Part shown: positions 42,409 through 51,217 of the stretch, piece by piece
How positions within the stretch are numbered: the stretch's first letter is position 1
Layout: the number at the start of each line of letters is the position of its first letter
Source of the DNA: Gammaproteobacteria bacterium
Lineage (GTDB): Bacteria; Pseudomonadota; Gammaproteobacteria; Pseudomonadales; Azotimanducaceae
DNA: 64,000 nucleotides
Assembly (NCBI GenBank): GCA_026705345.1
Contig: JAPPAV010000140.1
Span: 153,077 to 217,076 of the forward strand
Direction of reading: 5' to 3'
Position numbers and translations under genes: made by a program
The notes under the pieces: model-generated
Database searches by the model: none
The model's input: only the letters and a program-made list of their open reading frames with translations
Told to the model about the DNA's origin: nothing

Positions 42409-42582
42409 CACCCATCGTGGACGATCGGGCCCACACCCCAAGGCCGCAAACCCCGGACAGCTCCACAACCAATCGATCCGTCACGACATTGGTCGCAAGC
42501 AACTGCTCCTCGCGCGCGTGGGGCACGACGACCGGACATTGCTACAAACGCGGGTGTGGGCACCGACCGATCACTCGTCGGA

Positions 42583-44910
42583 CTAGAAGTCGAACCTGAT
42601 CGACGCGCCCCAGGACTTGGGTTCGCCGTACTGGGTGATGGCGAACCCCAGGGATTCGTAGTGAGGATTGTTCGCGATCCGGTATTCCTCGTCGGAGGCG
42701 TTGTTGACGAAGAGCGCTAGATCCGCACCGCTACCGAACAATCCGTTCCACTCGACCCGCATATTCGTCAATCCATACGCCGGAATGGTGACCCCGGGTA
42801 CATCCGGGGTTGTGAATCCCGCGAACATCTCGTCCTGCCATGAATGGTGGGCGAACACGGTTAGCGTTCCCGCGTCGTCGGGCAAGACGAAGTCGAGCGC
42901 CACTCCCAGGTTGTAGGTGCGTCTCGGCGTGTAGAGGAACGGCAAGCCGCTCAGGTCCTCCCCGGCAGGGGTAATGTAGGTGACGTAGTCGGCGTTCGTG
43001 TGGGCGTACCCGTAGGTCAGGCCAACGTGTTCCAACGGGCGGATTTCGCCTTCGATTTCGAAACCCGCAATCGTGGCCTCGGCCGCGTTCTGCGTTGCCG
43101 TCGTTGCCGCTACGCCGATGACCACGTTGTTGAGTACCTGGACTTCGTTGTACCAGCTCTTGTAGACCGCCACATTCGTGCGTCCGGACAGGTTTGCGTG
43201 CGACCAGTTCGACTTGATGCCCAGTTCAATGGCGTCGACTTCCTCCGGGCCGAATGCGTATTCGCTCACGTCCTTGCCGAAGAAGACCCCGATGGCGGGA
43301 TTGAAACCACCGCTCTTGTAGCCGCGGCGATAGCTGGCGTAGACGAGCAGATCCTCGGCTGGCCGATAGTCGACACCGAGGTTCCACGACCTGCCGCTGT
43401 CGCTGCCATCGACCTCAACGAAGCAGTTCGGATAGACCGCGCCGGTGAAACAGAAGTCGCCGGGCATCGGCGGCGGGATCTCGTCGACCTGCAAGAGCTG
43501 GCCGGGGTATACGAGCAAGTCGAAGCCAATGGAGTTCGCATCGCGCGTGTAGCGATATCCCGCCGAGAGATCGAAATCCTCCAGTGAATCGGAAACGGAA
43601 CCCAACTCCACATTGACATGGCCGAACACGGCCTCGGAGTCCACCGATTGGGGCGCATCGAGTTGGTGGGTGGTTTGGCCGAGAAACAACCGCTGGGAGA
43701 ACGTCTGTGCTCCCTCGGTCCGCAACCGTTCCATGTAGCCGCCAATGCGCCAATCCAAGCGCCCATCCAGCGCGTTCCCGCTAACCTGGAGTTCCTCGGT
43801 CAGGATCGAGTGATCCGGATTGGCACCATCGCCATGGCCGGTTACCCCCAGGGAGTCGGAGATGGCGAGAACCGTACCGTCGAGGTCCCCGGACCGATTT
43901 CCCCTTTCCCGGGTATAGGAAACGATGTTCGTCAACGTCGCATCGCCGATGTCGATCTCCGTACGATTCAGGACGATGTCGGTGTCCCGTGTTTCCAGCC
44001 CGTCGACACCCAGTGCGACCCTTCGGCTACCGCGTGAGCGTTGCGCGTCGAAGTGCGCGGCCATGAACGGAAAAAGCGGACCGGCCGGATTCAATGCAAA
44101 GAGGACCGAAGCAGGACCGTTTTCTTCGAATTCGACCGACTGGAACACGAAGTAGTTGGAGAACCGCTCGCCCGGATTGAACTGCACACCCAGGCGGATC
44201 GTCTCGTTGTCGCGGTTGTTGTATTCGGTGCCGGTATTGACGTCCACGGCCAGTCCGTCGCGTTCCTGCCTCTGGCCGGCGAACCGCACCGCAAGCAACC
44301 CATCGATGAGAGGTGCGTTGAGCACGCCTTCGACGTCCCGGCGACCGAAGCTTCCCCCGGTAGCCTGGACATAGCCCGATAACACGTTCAGCGGACGGTT
44401 GGGCTCGTAGAGCACCGCGCCGCCCGTGGTGTTGCGCCCGAACAACGTGCCCTGGGGACCCTTGAGGACCTGGACGCTGGCCATGTCCAAATACAGACCG
44501 GGTCCTGTCGTTGCACTGGGAACCTCGGCGAAGTAGCTAACAACCGCCGGCCCCGCACCCGCGCCGATGAATTCGCCGGTTGCCCTCTGTCCACGCAACG
44601 TCAACGATTCCTCGTTCTGACCCAGCCTGCCCGTTGCCGTCAGAGACGGAACGATGCGCTGGAGATCGGTGACGCTGCGAATGTCGAGTTGACGCACGTC
44701 ACTGTTGCCGACTGCGGTGATCGCGATCGGCACCGCCTGGAGATTCTCGACCACGCGCCGCGCCGTGACGACGACCTCCTCGATAGCCGGGGTTTCCGGT
44801 GCCGCGGTTTCCTCCTCGGCCGCCAACACCTTCGGGGCAAGAGCCAGTCCGAACGTTGCGCACAGGAGCGGGATCAATAGACCGTCGTTCGGCCAGAGAG
44901 GATCGCGCAT
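42583..44910 (-). CDS. TonB-dependent outer-membrane receptor
   Basis: A 775-residue receptor with a signal peptide (LLIPLLCATFGLALAPKVLAAEE), a TonB-box-like IEEVVVTARR near residue 44 and a plug domain with SVQVLKGPQGTLFGRNTTGGAVLYEP. The C-terminal barrel includes the late YASYRRGYKSGGFNP strand pair and ends ASIRFDF, the typical aromatic terminus. The ATG at 44910 has AAGGAGG 6 nt upstream. It is divergent from a LacI-family regulator across a 458-bp gap and is followed by an esterase gene. With the SSS symporter beyond the regulator, this looks like an uptake locus. The substrate is unknown, possibly a carbohydrate or ester conjugate because LacI-type proteins usually sense sugars or nucleosides. 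Confidence 0.93.
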   Translation of the reverse strand: MRDPLWPNDGLLIPLLCATFGLALAPKVLAAEEETAAPETPAIEEVVVTARRVVENLQAVPIAITAVGNSDVRQLDIRSVTDLQRIVPSLTATGRLGQNEESLTLRGQRATGEFIGAGAGPAVVSYFAEVPSATTGPGLYLDMASVQVLKGPQGTLFGRNTTGGAVLYEPNRPLNVLSGYVQATGGSFGRRDVEGVLNAPLIDGLLAVRFAGQRQERDGLAVDVNTGTEYNNRDNETIRLGVQFNPGERFSNYFVFQSVEFEENGPASVLFALNPAGPLFPFMAAHFDAQRSRGSRRVALGVDGLETRDTDIVLNRTEIDIGDATLTNIVSYTRERGNRSGDLDGTVLAISDSLGVTGHGDGANPDHSILTEELQVSGNALDGRLDWRIGGYMERLRTEGAQTFSQRLFLGQTTHQLDAPQSVDSEAVFGHVNVELGSVSDSLEDFDLSAGYRYTRDANSIGFDLLVYPGQLLQVDEIPPPMPGDFCFTGAVYPNCFVEVDGSDSGRSWNLGVDYRPAEDLLVYASYRRGYKSGGFNPAIGVFFGKDVSEYAFGPEEVDAIELGIKSNWSHANLSGRTNVAVYKSWYNEVQVLNNVVIGVAATTATQNAAEATIAGFEIEGEIRPLEHVGLTYGYAHTNADYVTYITPAGEDLSGLPFLYTPRRTYNLGVALDFVLPDDAGTLTVFAHHSWQDEMFAGFTTPDVPGVTIPAYGLTNMRVEWNGLFGSGADLALFVNNASDEEYRIANNPHYESLGFAITQYGEPKSWGASIRFDF

Positions 44911-45001
44911 GACGACCTCCTTGATGGCAGTTCCGGTTGGACGTCCAATCCAGCGCGGACAACTACGCTTGATGGACTTCTCCGGGATCCATCACCACAG
45001 G

Positions 45002-45019
45002 GCATGTCTTCGAACATGC
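45002..45019. promoter_or_regulatory. Inverted repeat GCATGT-N6-ACATGC
   Basis: Perfect 6-bp arms flanking CTTCGA, about 92 bp before the TonB receptor start, in the divergent regulatory region. It could be a regulator site or an mRNA leader hairpin. Nothing else supports a specific role. Confidence 0.35.
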
Positions 45020-45038
45020 AGGCACATCATACGAAAAA

Positions 45039-45052
45039 TGGTATCGATGTCA
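45039..45052. promoter_or_regulatory. Candidate LacI-family operator
   Basis: TGGTATCGATGTCA has the TG...CA ends and central palindromic ATCGAT, with the core CG expected for LacI-family sites. TGGTATCG recurs at 45202-45209 (as TGGTATCGTGTATCA), 163 bp away. The LacI-type regulator encoded from 45369 is the likely binder, and looping between the two would cover both divergent promoters. Confidence 0.45.
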
Positions 45053-45368
45053 ACAACGGTGTTAGATGAGTCGGGTAGTTGGTCAATTCGTCAATATATT
45101 TCATTATTATCAATGCTTTATTGAAACCAATGTTCTCCCATAGCCTAAATAACTGCCTGCCCGTCGACCTCGGGTCACCGGAGAATGTTCGCCGAAATTG
45201 TTGGTATCGTGTATCATCCCTCCACGTTCGGCGCGGATACGCGTTTGGCCTACGACGGCCACTGCCTAGAGTCGCCGGGCGTTGTGAACAGGGGTAGACG
45301 CAATTTCCACTGAGCGAGACTCGGACATACCGGAGCCGGAAAGCCCTACGGCGCACACGGCCCGGACC

Positions 45369-46346
45369 ATGGCGGACATCGCACGACTGGCGAATGTCTC
45401 CAAGATCACCGTCTCGCGTGCCTTGAACGACAGTCCCCTCGTGCGGGCGGACACCAAGGAAGCCATCCGCAACGTCGCCCGCGAACACGGCTACCGCTTC
45501 AACAAGGCCGCCCGCAATCTTCGGCTTCGCAGGCACCACACGATTGCCGTGGCCTTCGACTCAAACGCTCACCATCCGCTCACCGAACCGTTTCCCATCG
45601 CGGTCATCGCCCGGATCGCCGAGTCGCTCACCAACAATGGCTACGACCTTCTGGTCTGCGCGGAGACCGGGACGTCTGCGGATTGGGGTGCGGCGATCGC
45701 CGCGAAACCGGTGGACGGCGTGATCGTCATCGGCAGCGACAAGGATGGCGCGATGGTCGACGGAATTCGCCGGGCGCAACTGCCGGCCATTCTGTGCGGG
45801 TCGGACCACGTCGACGATGCCTACCCCACCCTCAGCGGCGACAACGTCCATGGCGGCGAACTGGCCGCATCGCGCCTCTATGCGGTCGGTCGCCGCGACT
45901 TGCTGTTTCTCGGGGACATCGACAACTCGGAAGAACGACAGCGCTGGGAAGGATTCGATGAAACGGCGCGACGTTTGGCGGTCCGATCGCTGCGGCAACT
46001 GCCCGCCGGAATTGGCCATGGCGATGGCTACGAGGCCATGGGTCGTCTGCTCGAGGGCGAGGGACGGTGCTTCGACGGGTTGTTCGCAAGAAACGACATG
46101 GTGGCCATGGGTGCCGTGCGCGCTCTCGAGCGCGCGGGCTTAAGCGTTCCCGGCGACGTCTCGGTGATTGGCTACGACGACATCCCAATGGCAGCGGGTT
46201 TCTCGCCACCGCTCACCACCATCGCCCAGGACAGTCGACGCACCGGCGAGGAAATCGTCGCGAGAGTACTCGCCTTGGTTGACGGCGAAACGGTGGACTC
46301 GGTGAAACTGCCGACGACGCTCGTGGTTCGCAGGTCCTGCGCGTGA
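45369..46346 (+). CDS. LacI-family transcriptional regulator
   Basis: A 325-residue repressor-type regulator. It begins directly with the LacI helix-turn-helix (MADIARLANVSKITVSRALNDSPLVRADTKEAI) and hinge helix, followed by a periplasmic-binding-protein-like sensor domain with GVIVIGSDKDG, DNVHGGELAA and the late SVIGYDDIPMAAGFSPPLTTI. No earlier ATG, GTG or TTG is available in frame. It is divergent from a TonB receptor and convergent with an SSS symporter gene (20-bp gap). It probably represses this uptake locus until a sugar-like inducer is present. Confidence 0.92.
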   Translation: MADIARLANVSKITVSRALNDSPLVRADTKEAIRNVAREHGYRFNKAARNLRLRRHHTIAVAFDSNAHHPLTEPFPIAVIARIAESLTNNGYDLLVCAETGTSADWGAAIAAKPVDGVIVIGSDKDGAMVDGIRRAQLPAILCGSDHVDDAYPTLSGDNVHGGELAASRLYAVGRRDLLFLGDIDNSEERQRWEGFDETARRLAVRSLRQLPAGIGHGDGYEAMGRLLEGEGRCFDGLFARNDMVAMGAVRALERAGLSVPGDVSVIGYDDIPMAAGFSPPLTTIAQDSRRTGEEIVARVLALVDGETVDSVKLPTTLVVRRSCA

Positions 46347-46366
46347 CACCGCAACGGGCCAACCGT

Positions 46367-48256
46367 TCAGCTTGTCCCTTCGTCGCCCGATTGCTCCGTC
46401 AGCCGTCTCCACCATAGCGGCGAAAGCACTACTGCGCCCGCCACAAATAGCACCGGCGCGAACCAAGTCTCGTCGGGATGGCGCAGGATGAGCTTCGAGA
46501 CACCGACCACGGCGAGTAGCAGCGATGCGCCGCACCCGAAGGTTGCCAGCAGCTTTTGACCGAGCGCCCGGCGGACCGACCTTGGATCGCCACCGCCAAG
46601 CGCGACCGTCCTTCCCCAGAAACCGACTGGACGCACGGACCGGTAAAACGCCAGGAGAACATCGGGGTCGGTCGGTCGGGTGAGGAGGGCCGCGAGGATC
46701 GTGGCTCCGGTGGACACGACCACCATCGTAGCGAGGCGTATCCACTCCATGTCGTCGGCGGGGAAAGCCCAGAGCAGGATCGGGCCCGCGACGACCGCGA
46801 CGGCCATGGCCGCGAACTCCGATTGGACGTTGATGCGCTCCCAGATCCAGCGCAGCATCAATACGGCACCAATGCCCGCGCCGAACAGCAGGGAGACCTT
46901 CCAGCCCTGCTGGATTGAGTCGAGATTCGCGGCGACCACGCATCCAGCCAGCAGGACGATCACGGACGTAGCGCGCCCGATGGCGACCAGCTCCCTGCTT
47001 GCGGGTTCGCGTTTCAACCAAGACTGGCAGAGGAACCGCTTGTAGACGTCGTTGGTCAGGTAGCTCGATCCCCAGTTCAAATGCGTATCGATCGTTGACG
47101 CCAGCGCCGCCACCAAGGCGGTGATCATCAATCCCCGTGCGCCAAGGGGCATCCAATCCGCGATACCGACAAGAAAGGTGCGCTCGCGCGACGCGGCGAA
47201 ACCCGGCTCCAAGGTATCGGCCGGACTGAACGGGTAGAACACCAGCAATGCAACGCCGATGACGAGCCAGACAACGCTGCGCCCGAGGATCTGTATCCAG
47301 GCGAACACGAACGCCGCGATCCGGGCTTCGCGATCCGTGGAACAGGCCATGCAGCGCTGCGCCAGATAGCCCGTGCCGTCGCTGTTCATCTGGAACAGCC
47401 ACTGCAATCCCATGATCACGAGGAACGGCATCAACGCCCCCTCGATCGACGGCGAGAACGCCAACATGCCCGACGCCCGCTCGGTGCCGTAGAGCGCAAA
47501 GACGCGATCCATCAACCCCGCGGGCCCACCGCTCTCCCAAAGCAGGATGCCCGCAAAGACGATCGACCCGCCCATGGCCAACGCAAACTGGAACATGTCC
47601 GTGGCGATGACGCCTCGTAGCCCGCCCGTCGTCGAATACAGGCCAACGAAGACCACCAGCAGCACGATGCTGATCAGGTTGTTGGTCGACGCAATCACGG
47701 TGTCGTACGGCGACGCGCCGGTGGATAGATCGATGCCCAGCCATCCCGTGGCGGCGAGCAACCCTTCATAGACCGCCTGCGGCAACCAGGCGTGCCACGG
47801 CAGGAAGAGTTCGACGATCTGGAACGTAGCCAAGAGAACGAATCCCAAGACGACCGAATTGATCAGCAGGCCGAAGTAGACGGCCTTGATCAGCCGCAAC
47901 GGCAGCCGCCACCTTCCGCTGTAGCGGATCTCCACCAATTCCGCGTCGGTCAGAATCCCCGCCCGTCGCCAGAGCGCGGCGAACAGGAAGCCCATGAGCA
48001 GGAACGCGAGGCCGTATACCCATATCCGCCACAACGCGAAGATGCCCGCAACGGCAATCAACCCCGAGAACAGCAATGGCGTATCCGCGGCAAACTGCGT
48101 CGCCGCCATGCTGACTCCCGCCCGCCAGCCTTTGACCTCGCGCCCGGCAAGGTAGTACTCCTCGATGTTCTTCGAGGCGCGCCTCCTCGCCCGCAGTCCC
48201 GCCGTGACCGAGAAGATCACGAAGACCAGCAGAATGAAAACGTCTACGCCGGCCAC
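46367..48256 (-). CDS. Sodium:solute symporter (SSS family)
   Basis: A transporter of about 629 residues with roughly 13-14 transmembrane helices. The family signatures are KNIEEYYLAGREVKGWRAGVSMAATQFAADTPL near the N-terminus and GLMITALVAALASTIDTHLNWGSSYLTNDVYKRF around the sodium-binding region. I chose the GTG at 48256 because GGAGGG lies 6 nt upstream and the first helix follows at once; starts at 48289 and 48367 are open but have poor sites and would add unneeded residues. It converges with the LacI-family gene. A likely role is inner-membrane import of the compound brought in by the neighbouring TonB receptor. Confidence 0.9.
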   Translation of the reverse strand: MAGVDVFILLVFVIFSVTAGLRARRRASKNIEEYYLAGREVKGWRAGVSMAATQFAADTPLLFSGLIAVAGIFALWRIWVYGLAFLLMGFLFAALWRRAGILTDAELVEIRYSGRWRLPLRLIKAVYFGLLINSVVLGFVLLATFQIVELFLPWHAWLPQAVYEGLLAATGWLGIDLSTGASPYDTVIASTNNLISIVLLVVFVGLYSTTGGLRGVIATDMFQFALAMGGSIVFAGILLWESGGPAGLMDRVFALYGTERASGMLAFSPSIEGALMPFLVIMGLQWLFQMNSDGTGYLAQRCMACSTDREARIAAFVFAWIQILGRSVVWLVIGVALLVFYPFSPADTLEPGFAASRERTFLVGIADWMPLGARGLMITALVAALASTIDTHLNWGSSYLTNDVYKRFLCQSWLKREPASRELVAIGRATSVIVLLAGCVVAANLDSIQQGWKVSLLFGAGIGAVLMLRWIWERINVQSEFAAMAVAVVAGPILLWAFPADDMEWIRLATMVVVSTGATILAALLTRPTDPDVLLAFYRSVRPVGFWGRTVALGGGDPRSVRRALGQKLLATFGCGASLLLAVVGVSKLILRHPDETWFAPVLFVAGAVVLSPLWWRRLTEQSGDEGTS

Positions 48257-48426
48257 GGGGAACCCTCCAGACAGAACCTGGCAGACCATCCCGCCAACCC
48301 GCGATGAGCGTTCCGCATCCCGTAGTGCCGCTCCCTTCTTGACTTGGGCCAAGCCGGCCTCGAACATGGATCGGCGGGTATCGGCGTGTCACGCCCTGTG
48401 GTTGTAAGCAGTAGGGGGGATTGCCT

Positions 48427-49941
48427 GTGAAGCGACTGGTGGTGTGTTGCGATGGCACTTGGAACACGCCGGAAATGGAGAGCCCGACCAACGTCGTCCG
48501 ACTCGCCCGGGCCGTAAGGCCGCGGGATACAAACCGCCGGCTGCAGGTCGTCTACTACGACGAAGGGGTCGGCACGCATGGCCCGATCGACAAGATTGTC
48601 GGCGGTGCGATGGGCGCGGGACTCGACTTCAACGTCCGGCAAGCCTACCGATTCCTGGCCAGCAACTACGAGGAAGACGACGAGATCTATCTCTTCGGCT
48701 TCAGCCGCGGAGCGTACACGGTTCGAAGCCTCGCCGGATTGATCGGCTTCGCGGGAATGCTGGGCCGGCATCAATTGACCTCGGTCCACGATGCCTACGA
48801 AATGTACCGGGAGGAGAAAGATCCCGGCGGGCCTGGTGCCACGACATTCCGGGAGTGCCACGGCACAACGGTGCCACGCATCACCCTCCTGGGCTGTTGG
48901 GACACCGTGGGCGCGATGGGCATCCCCGACAAGCTACCCGGCATCGGCCTCGACAAACTCTTCAACAAGCGCTATCGCTGGGTGAACCGGAAACTCGGCG
49001 CACATGTCGACCACGCTCTCCACGCGATGTCCATCGACGAGCGGCGCACCGAGTTCGAGCCAACACCGATGGAAAGCGTGACCGAGGGTCAGACGCTTGA
49101 GCAGGTTTGGTTCCCAGGAGACCACGGGTCGGTGGGCGGCGGCGAGCATCACAAGGAACCGCTCGCTCGGGCGGCTCTCGAATGGATGGTGGAGTCCATC
49201 GCGAACGTTGGCCTCGGCCTCGCCGTCGACGCTCGCTTCGAGAGCATGCTGGCCTGCGACCACACCGCGTATTCCAGTGCCAGCAGGAGTCCCATCTACG
49301 GTCGCGAGCCCCGCGACCTCGGCACGGCGCCACAATTCCACGACTCGGCGCTGCGACGCTTCGTGGACCTGCCGCACTATGCCGACGCGCTGCCCCCCGC
49401 GCAGCGCGAGGCGCTCAATGCGGCGGTGCAGAGACGCAACGTGCAACCCACGTTGCGACGCCCAGCGAACGGTACCGTCCTCGAGGTCGACCAAGAGGCG
49501 GACGTGATCGTCTTGGCCGAGCAGCAGAGGAACGACACGCTCATCCTGATGGAGGCCGATGGACAATACGTGCTGTCGGTTGCCGAGACCCAGCATTGGC
49601 GCGACGGCGATCTGCCCCCCTGCGATCCCTGTGGCTGGCACGAGGACGACGAAAAGCTCGCGCCGTTCTTTGACGGACTGGACCGCATGAAGCTGCCATT
49701 GATCCGCCTGGCTAGCGATCGGCGCGTCGAGCCGAAAGCGAATTGGTTCGAGCTCATCGGGATCCTGTGCCATCAGGACGGCGAAGACCGCATCCGAATC
49801 TCTCGGAACACCACCTACACCGCCCCTTCCGACGGTCGCTTTGTCGCCCTGGCCAACGACGTCGCGTCCCGCATCGATCTGTTCGACACCTACGACAACA
49901 ACGAGGGTTGGCTAGTACTCAACGTGCGGCGGATAGCTTGA
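48427..49941 (+). CDS. DUF2235 alpha/beta hydrolase with C-terminal lectin-like domain
   Basis: A 504-residue protein. The N-terminal 300 residues are a DUF2235 hydrolase: LVVCCDGTWNTPE at the start, nucleophile elbow LFGFSRGAYTVRSLAGLI near residue 97, and VWFPGDHGSVGGG with the acid and histidine. DUF2235 proteins include type VI secretion phospholipase effectors and uncharacterised lipases. The last 65 residues (NWFELIGILCHQDGEDRIRI ... TYTAPSDGRFVALANDV ... NNEGWLVLNVRR) resemble the PA-IL/LecA-type galactose-binding fold. I chose the GTG at 48427 because AGGGGGG lies about 9 nt upstream; TTG at 48421 would be too close. No secretion genes are near. Function is unknown, possibly a carbohydrate- or glycolipid-targeted esterase. 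Confidence 0.82.
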   Translation: MKRLVVCCDGTWNTPEMESPTNVVRLARAVRPRDTNRRLQVVYYDEGVGTHGPIDKIVGGAMGAGLDFNVRQAYRFLASNYEEDDEIYLFGFSRGAYTVRSLAGLIGFAGMLGRHQLTSVHDAYEMYREEKDPGGPGATTFRECHGTTVPRITLLGCWDTVGAMGIPDKLPGIGLDKLFNKRYRWVNRKLGAHVDHALHAMSIDERRTEFEPTPMESVTEGQTLEQVWFPGDHGSVGGGEHHKEPLARAALEWMVESIANVGLGLAVDARFESMLACDHTAYSSASRSPIYGREPRDLGTAPQFHDSALRRFVDLPHYADALPPAQREALNAAVQRRNVQPTLRRPANGTVLEVDQEADVIVLAEQQRNDTLILMEADGQYVLSVAETQHWRDGDLPPCDPCGWHEDDEKLAPFFDGLDRMKLPLIRLASDRRVEPKANWFELIGILCHQDGEDRIRISRNTTYTAPSDGRFVALANDVASRIDLFDTYDNNEGWLVLNVRRIA

Positions 49942-50035
49942 ATCCGCTCGACCGTTCGCATCGGGTCGCGACCAGGTAGGCAGTTCGCGCCCCTCGGGGT
50001 CGAGCCGTTTGCGGGCCGGCTCCGGGATTGGCAAC

Positions 50036-51217
50036 ATGGCCTCGATTCTGGCCACCGCACAAAACGGCGTGAGAACACTCAATTTGGCACTCGCTACTAC
50101 GGTGGCCATCGGCTTAGCCACCGGGGTCGGCCTCGAAGCGGATGTCGCGCCCACGGCGCACTACGACGGGGACGAAGTCCGAACTTGGCAAGGGTGCCAG
50201 CCCGAGAACACCAGCATCGGCGGGCACTTCTCCGCGCTGGAGTACGCCAAGATGATCGAACCGGAACTCGGTGTGCCGCCGGTGGTCGACTGCGGCGCCG
50301 GTGTAGAGCAGCCCATCTACGTCAACGGCGAGAAGTCCATTGGCGACCCGGGCCTCCACCAGTGCGACAACCCCAGTCTGCAGATCGGCGACTGCATGTC
50401 GGGATCGAGCGTTCAGCGCTATGTCGGAACGAATGCCGACGGTTCCCCCCGTCACGACGTCGTGTGGGCGAGTTTCTGCCGCCACGATGGTCGCGACGAC
50501 GTGTTCGGATTCGACATCGGCGACTCCGTCCAGATGATCGGCTACAACAAGCTGACGGGGGCGACGGCGTTCTTCGAGAGCGGAGACAACCGGGAGTGGA
50601 CCTATGTCGACCCCGAAACCAACCGCCTGATGGGAAAGCTGCCTGGAATCGACGACCCCGAAGCCTTCGACAGGGCCTATGTGAGAGCGGAAACCCAGTG
50701 CGTGGCGTGCCATCAAGCCGACCCGTTCGTCCACAACCCGTTCATCGATGGCGCGAAGCAACCCCACGCGCCGAATCAGCCGGTCGTTCCTCGAATCGGC
50801 GGTCGAAAGAGCAAGAGCAACACGCCCTACTACGTGATCGGCGGTGCCGACTGGGACATGCGGACGATCCATATCGAGGGGAACGAGTGCCTGGGTTGCC
50901 ACCGCATCGGCATGAAGACGGTCGAGGAGTTCATGGGCGATCACTGGCATCCCGCCCATCACATGCCGCCCCGCGATCCCGGCAGCCTGACCGAACATTT
51001 CGAGGAATTGCTGGCATGCTGGAAAAACGGGCCCGAAAACACGCCTGGGTGCGACTGGATCATTCCGCCGGCCGGAGACTGTCCGAGCCAGGTCGTGGGC
51101 GACGACTATCCCTACAAGTCGAGATTCAACCAGCCCAATCGGAAGGAACTCGAGTGGACCGAGCGACCCCCGTTCTCAATCCACAACCCTGAGGAGCGAC
51201 GCTCGACAGGTGGCTAG
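50036..51217 (+). CDS. Exported dihaem cytochrome c-like protein
   Basis: A protein of about 393 residues with a probable signal peptide (LNLALATTVAIGLATGVGLEADV) and two CXXCH haem sites: C222-VAC-H226 in ETQCVACHQADPF and C285-LGC-H289 in GNECLGCHRIGM. The long stretch before the haems contains several extra cysteines (for example CDNPSLQIGDC) that may form disulfides in the periplasm. I do not recognise a named family. The ATG at 50036 begins the signal sequence. Its stop overlaps the start of a PhyH-type oxygenase gene by 8 bp. The pairing of a periplasmic cytochrome with a cytoplasmic oxygenase gene is unusual and unexplained. Confidence 0.75.
   Translation: MASILATAQNGVRTLNLALATTVAIGLATGVGLEADVAPTAHYDGDEVRTWQGCQPENTSIGGHFSALEYAKMIEPELGVPPVVDCGAGVEQPIYVNGEKSIGDPGLHQCDNPSLQIGDCMSGSSVQRYVGTNADGSPRHDVVWASFCRHDGRDDVFGFDIGDSVQMIGYNKLTGATAFFESGDNREWTYVDPETNRLMGKLPGIDDPEAFDRAYVRAETQCVACHQADPFVHNPFIDGAKQPHAPNQPVVPRIGGRKSKSNTPYYVIGGADWDMRTIHIEGNECLGCHRIGMKTVEEFMGDHWHPAHHMPPRDPGSLTEHFEELLACWKNGPENTPGCDWIIPPAGDCPSQVVGDDYPYKSRFNQPNRKELEWTERPPFSIHNPEERRSTGG

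Larger units (their letters stand above)
44911..45368. other. Divergent regulatory region between TonB receptor and LacI-family gene
   Basis: A 458-bp gap without a convincing gene and with an unusually A+T-rich stretch at about 45020-45130. It contains an inverted repeat GCATGT-N6-ACATGC at 45002-45019, a LacI-type pseudo-palindrome TGGTATCGATGTCA at 45039-45052 and a second TGGTATCG at 45202-45209. The features fit a shared promoter-operator region. Confidence 0.65.
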
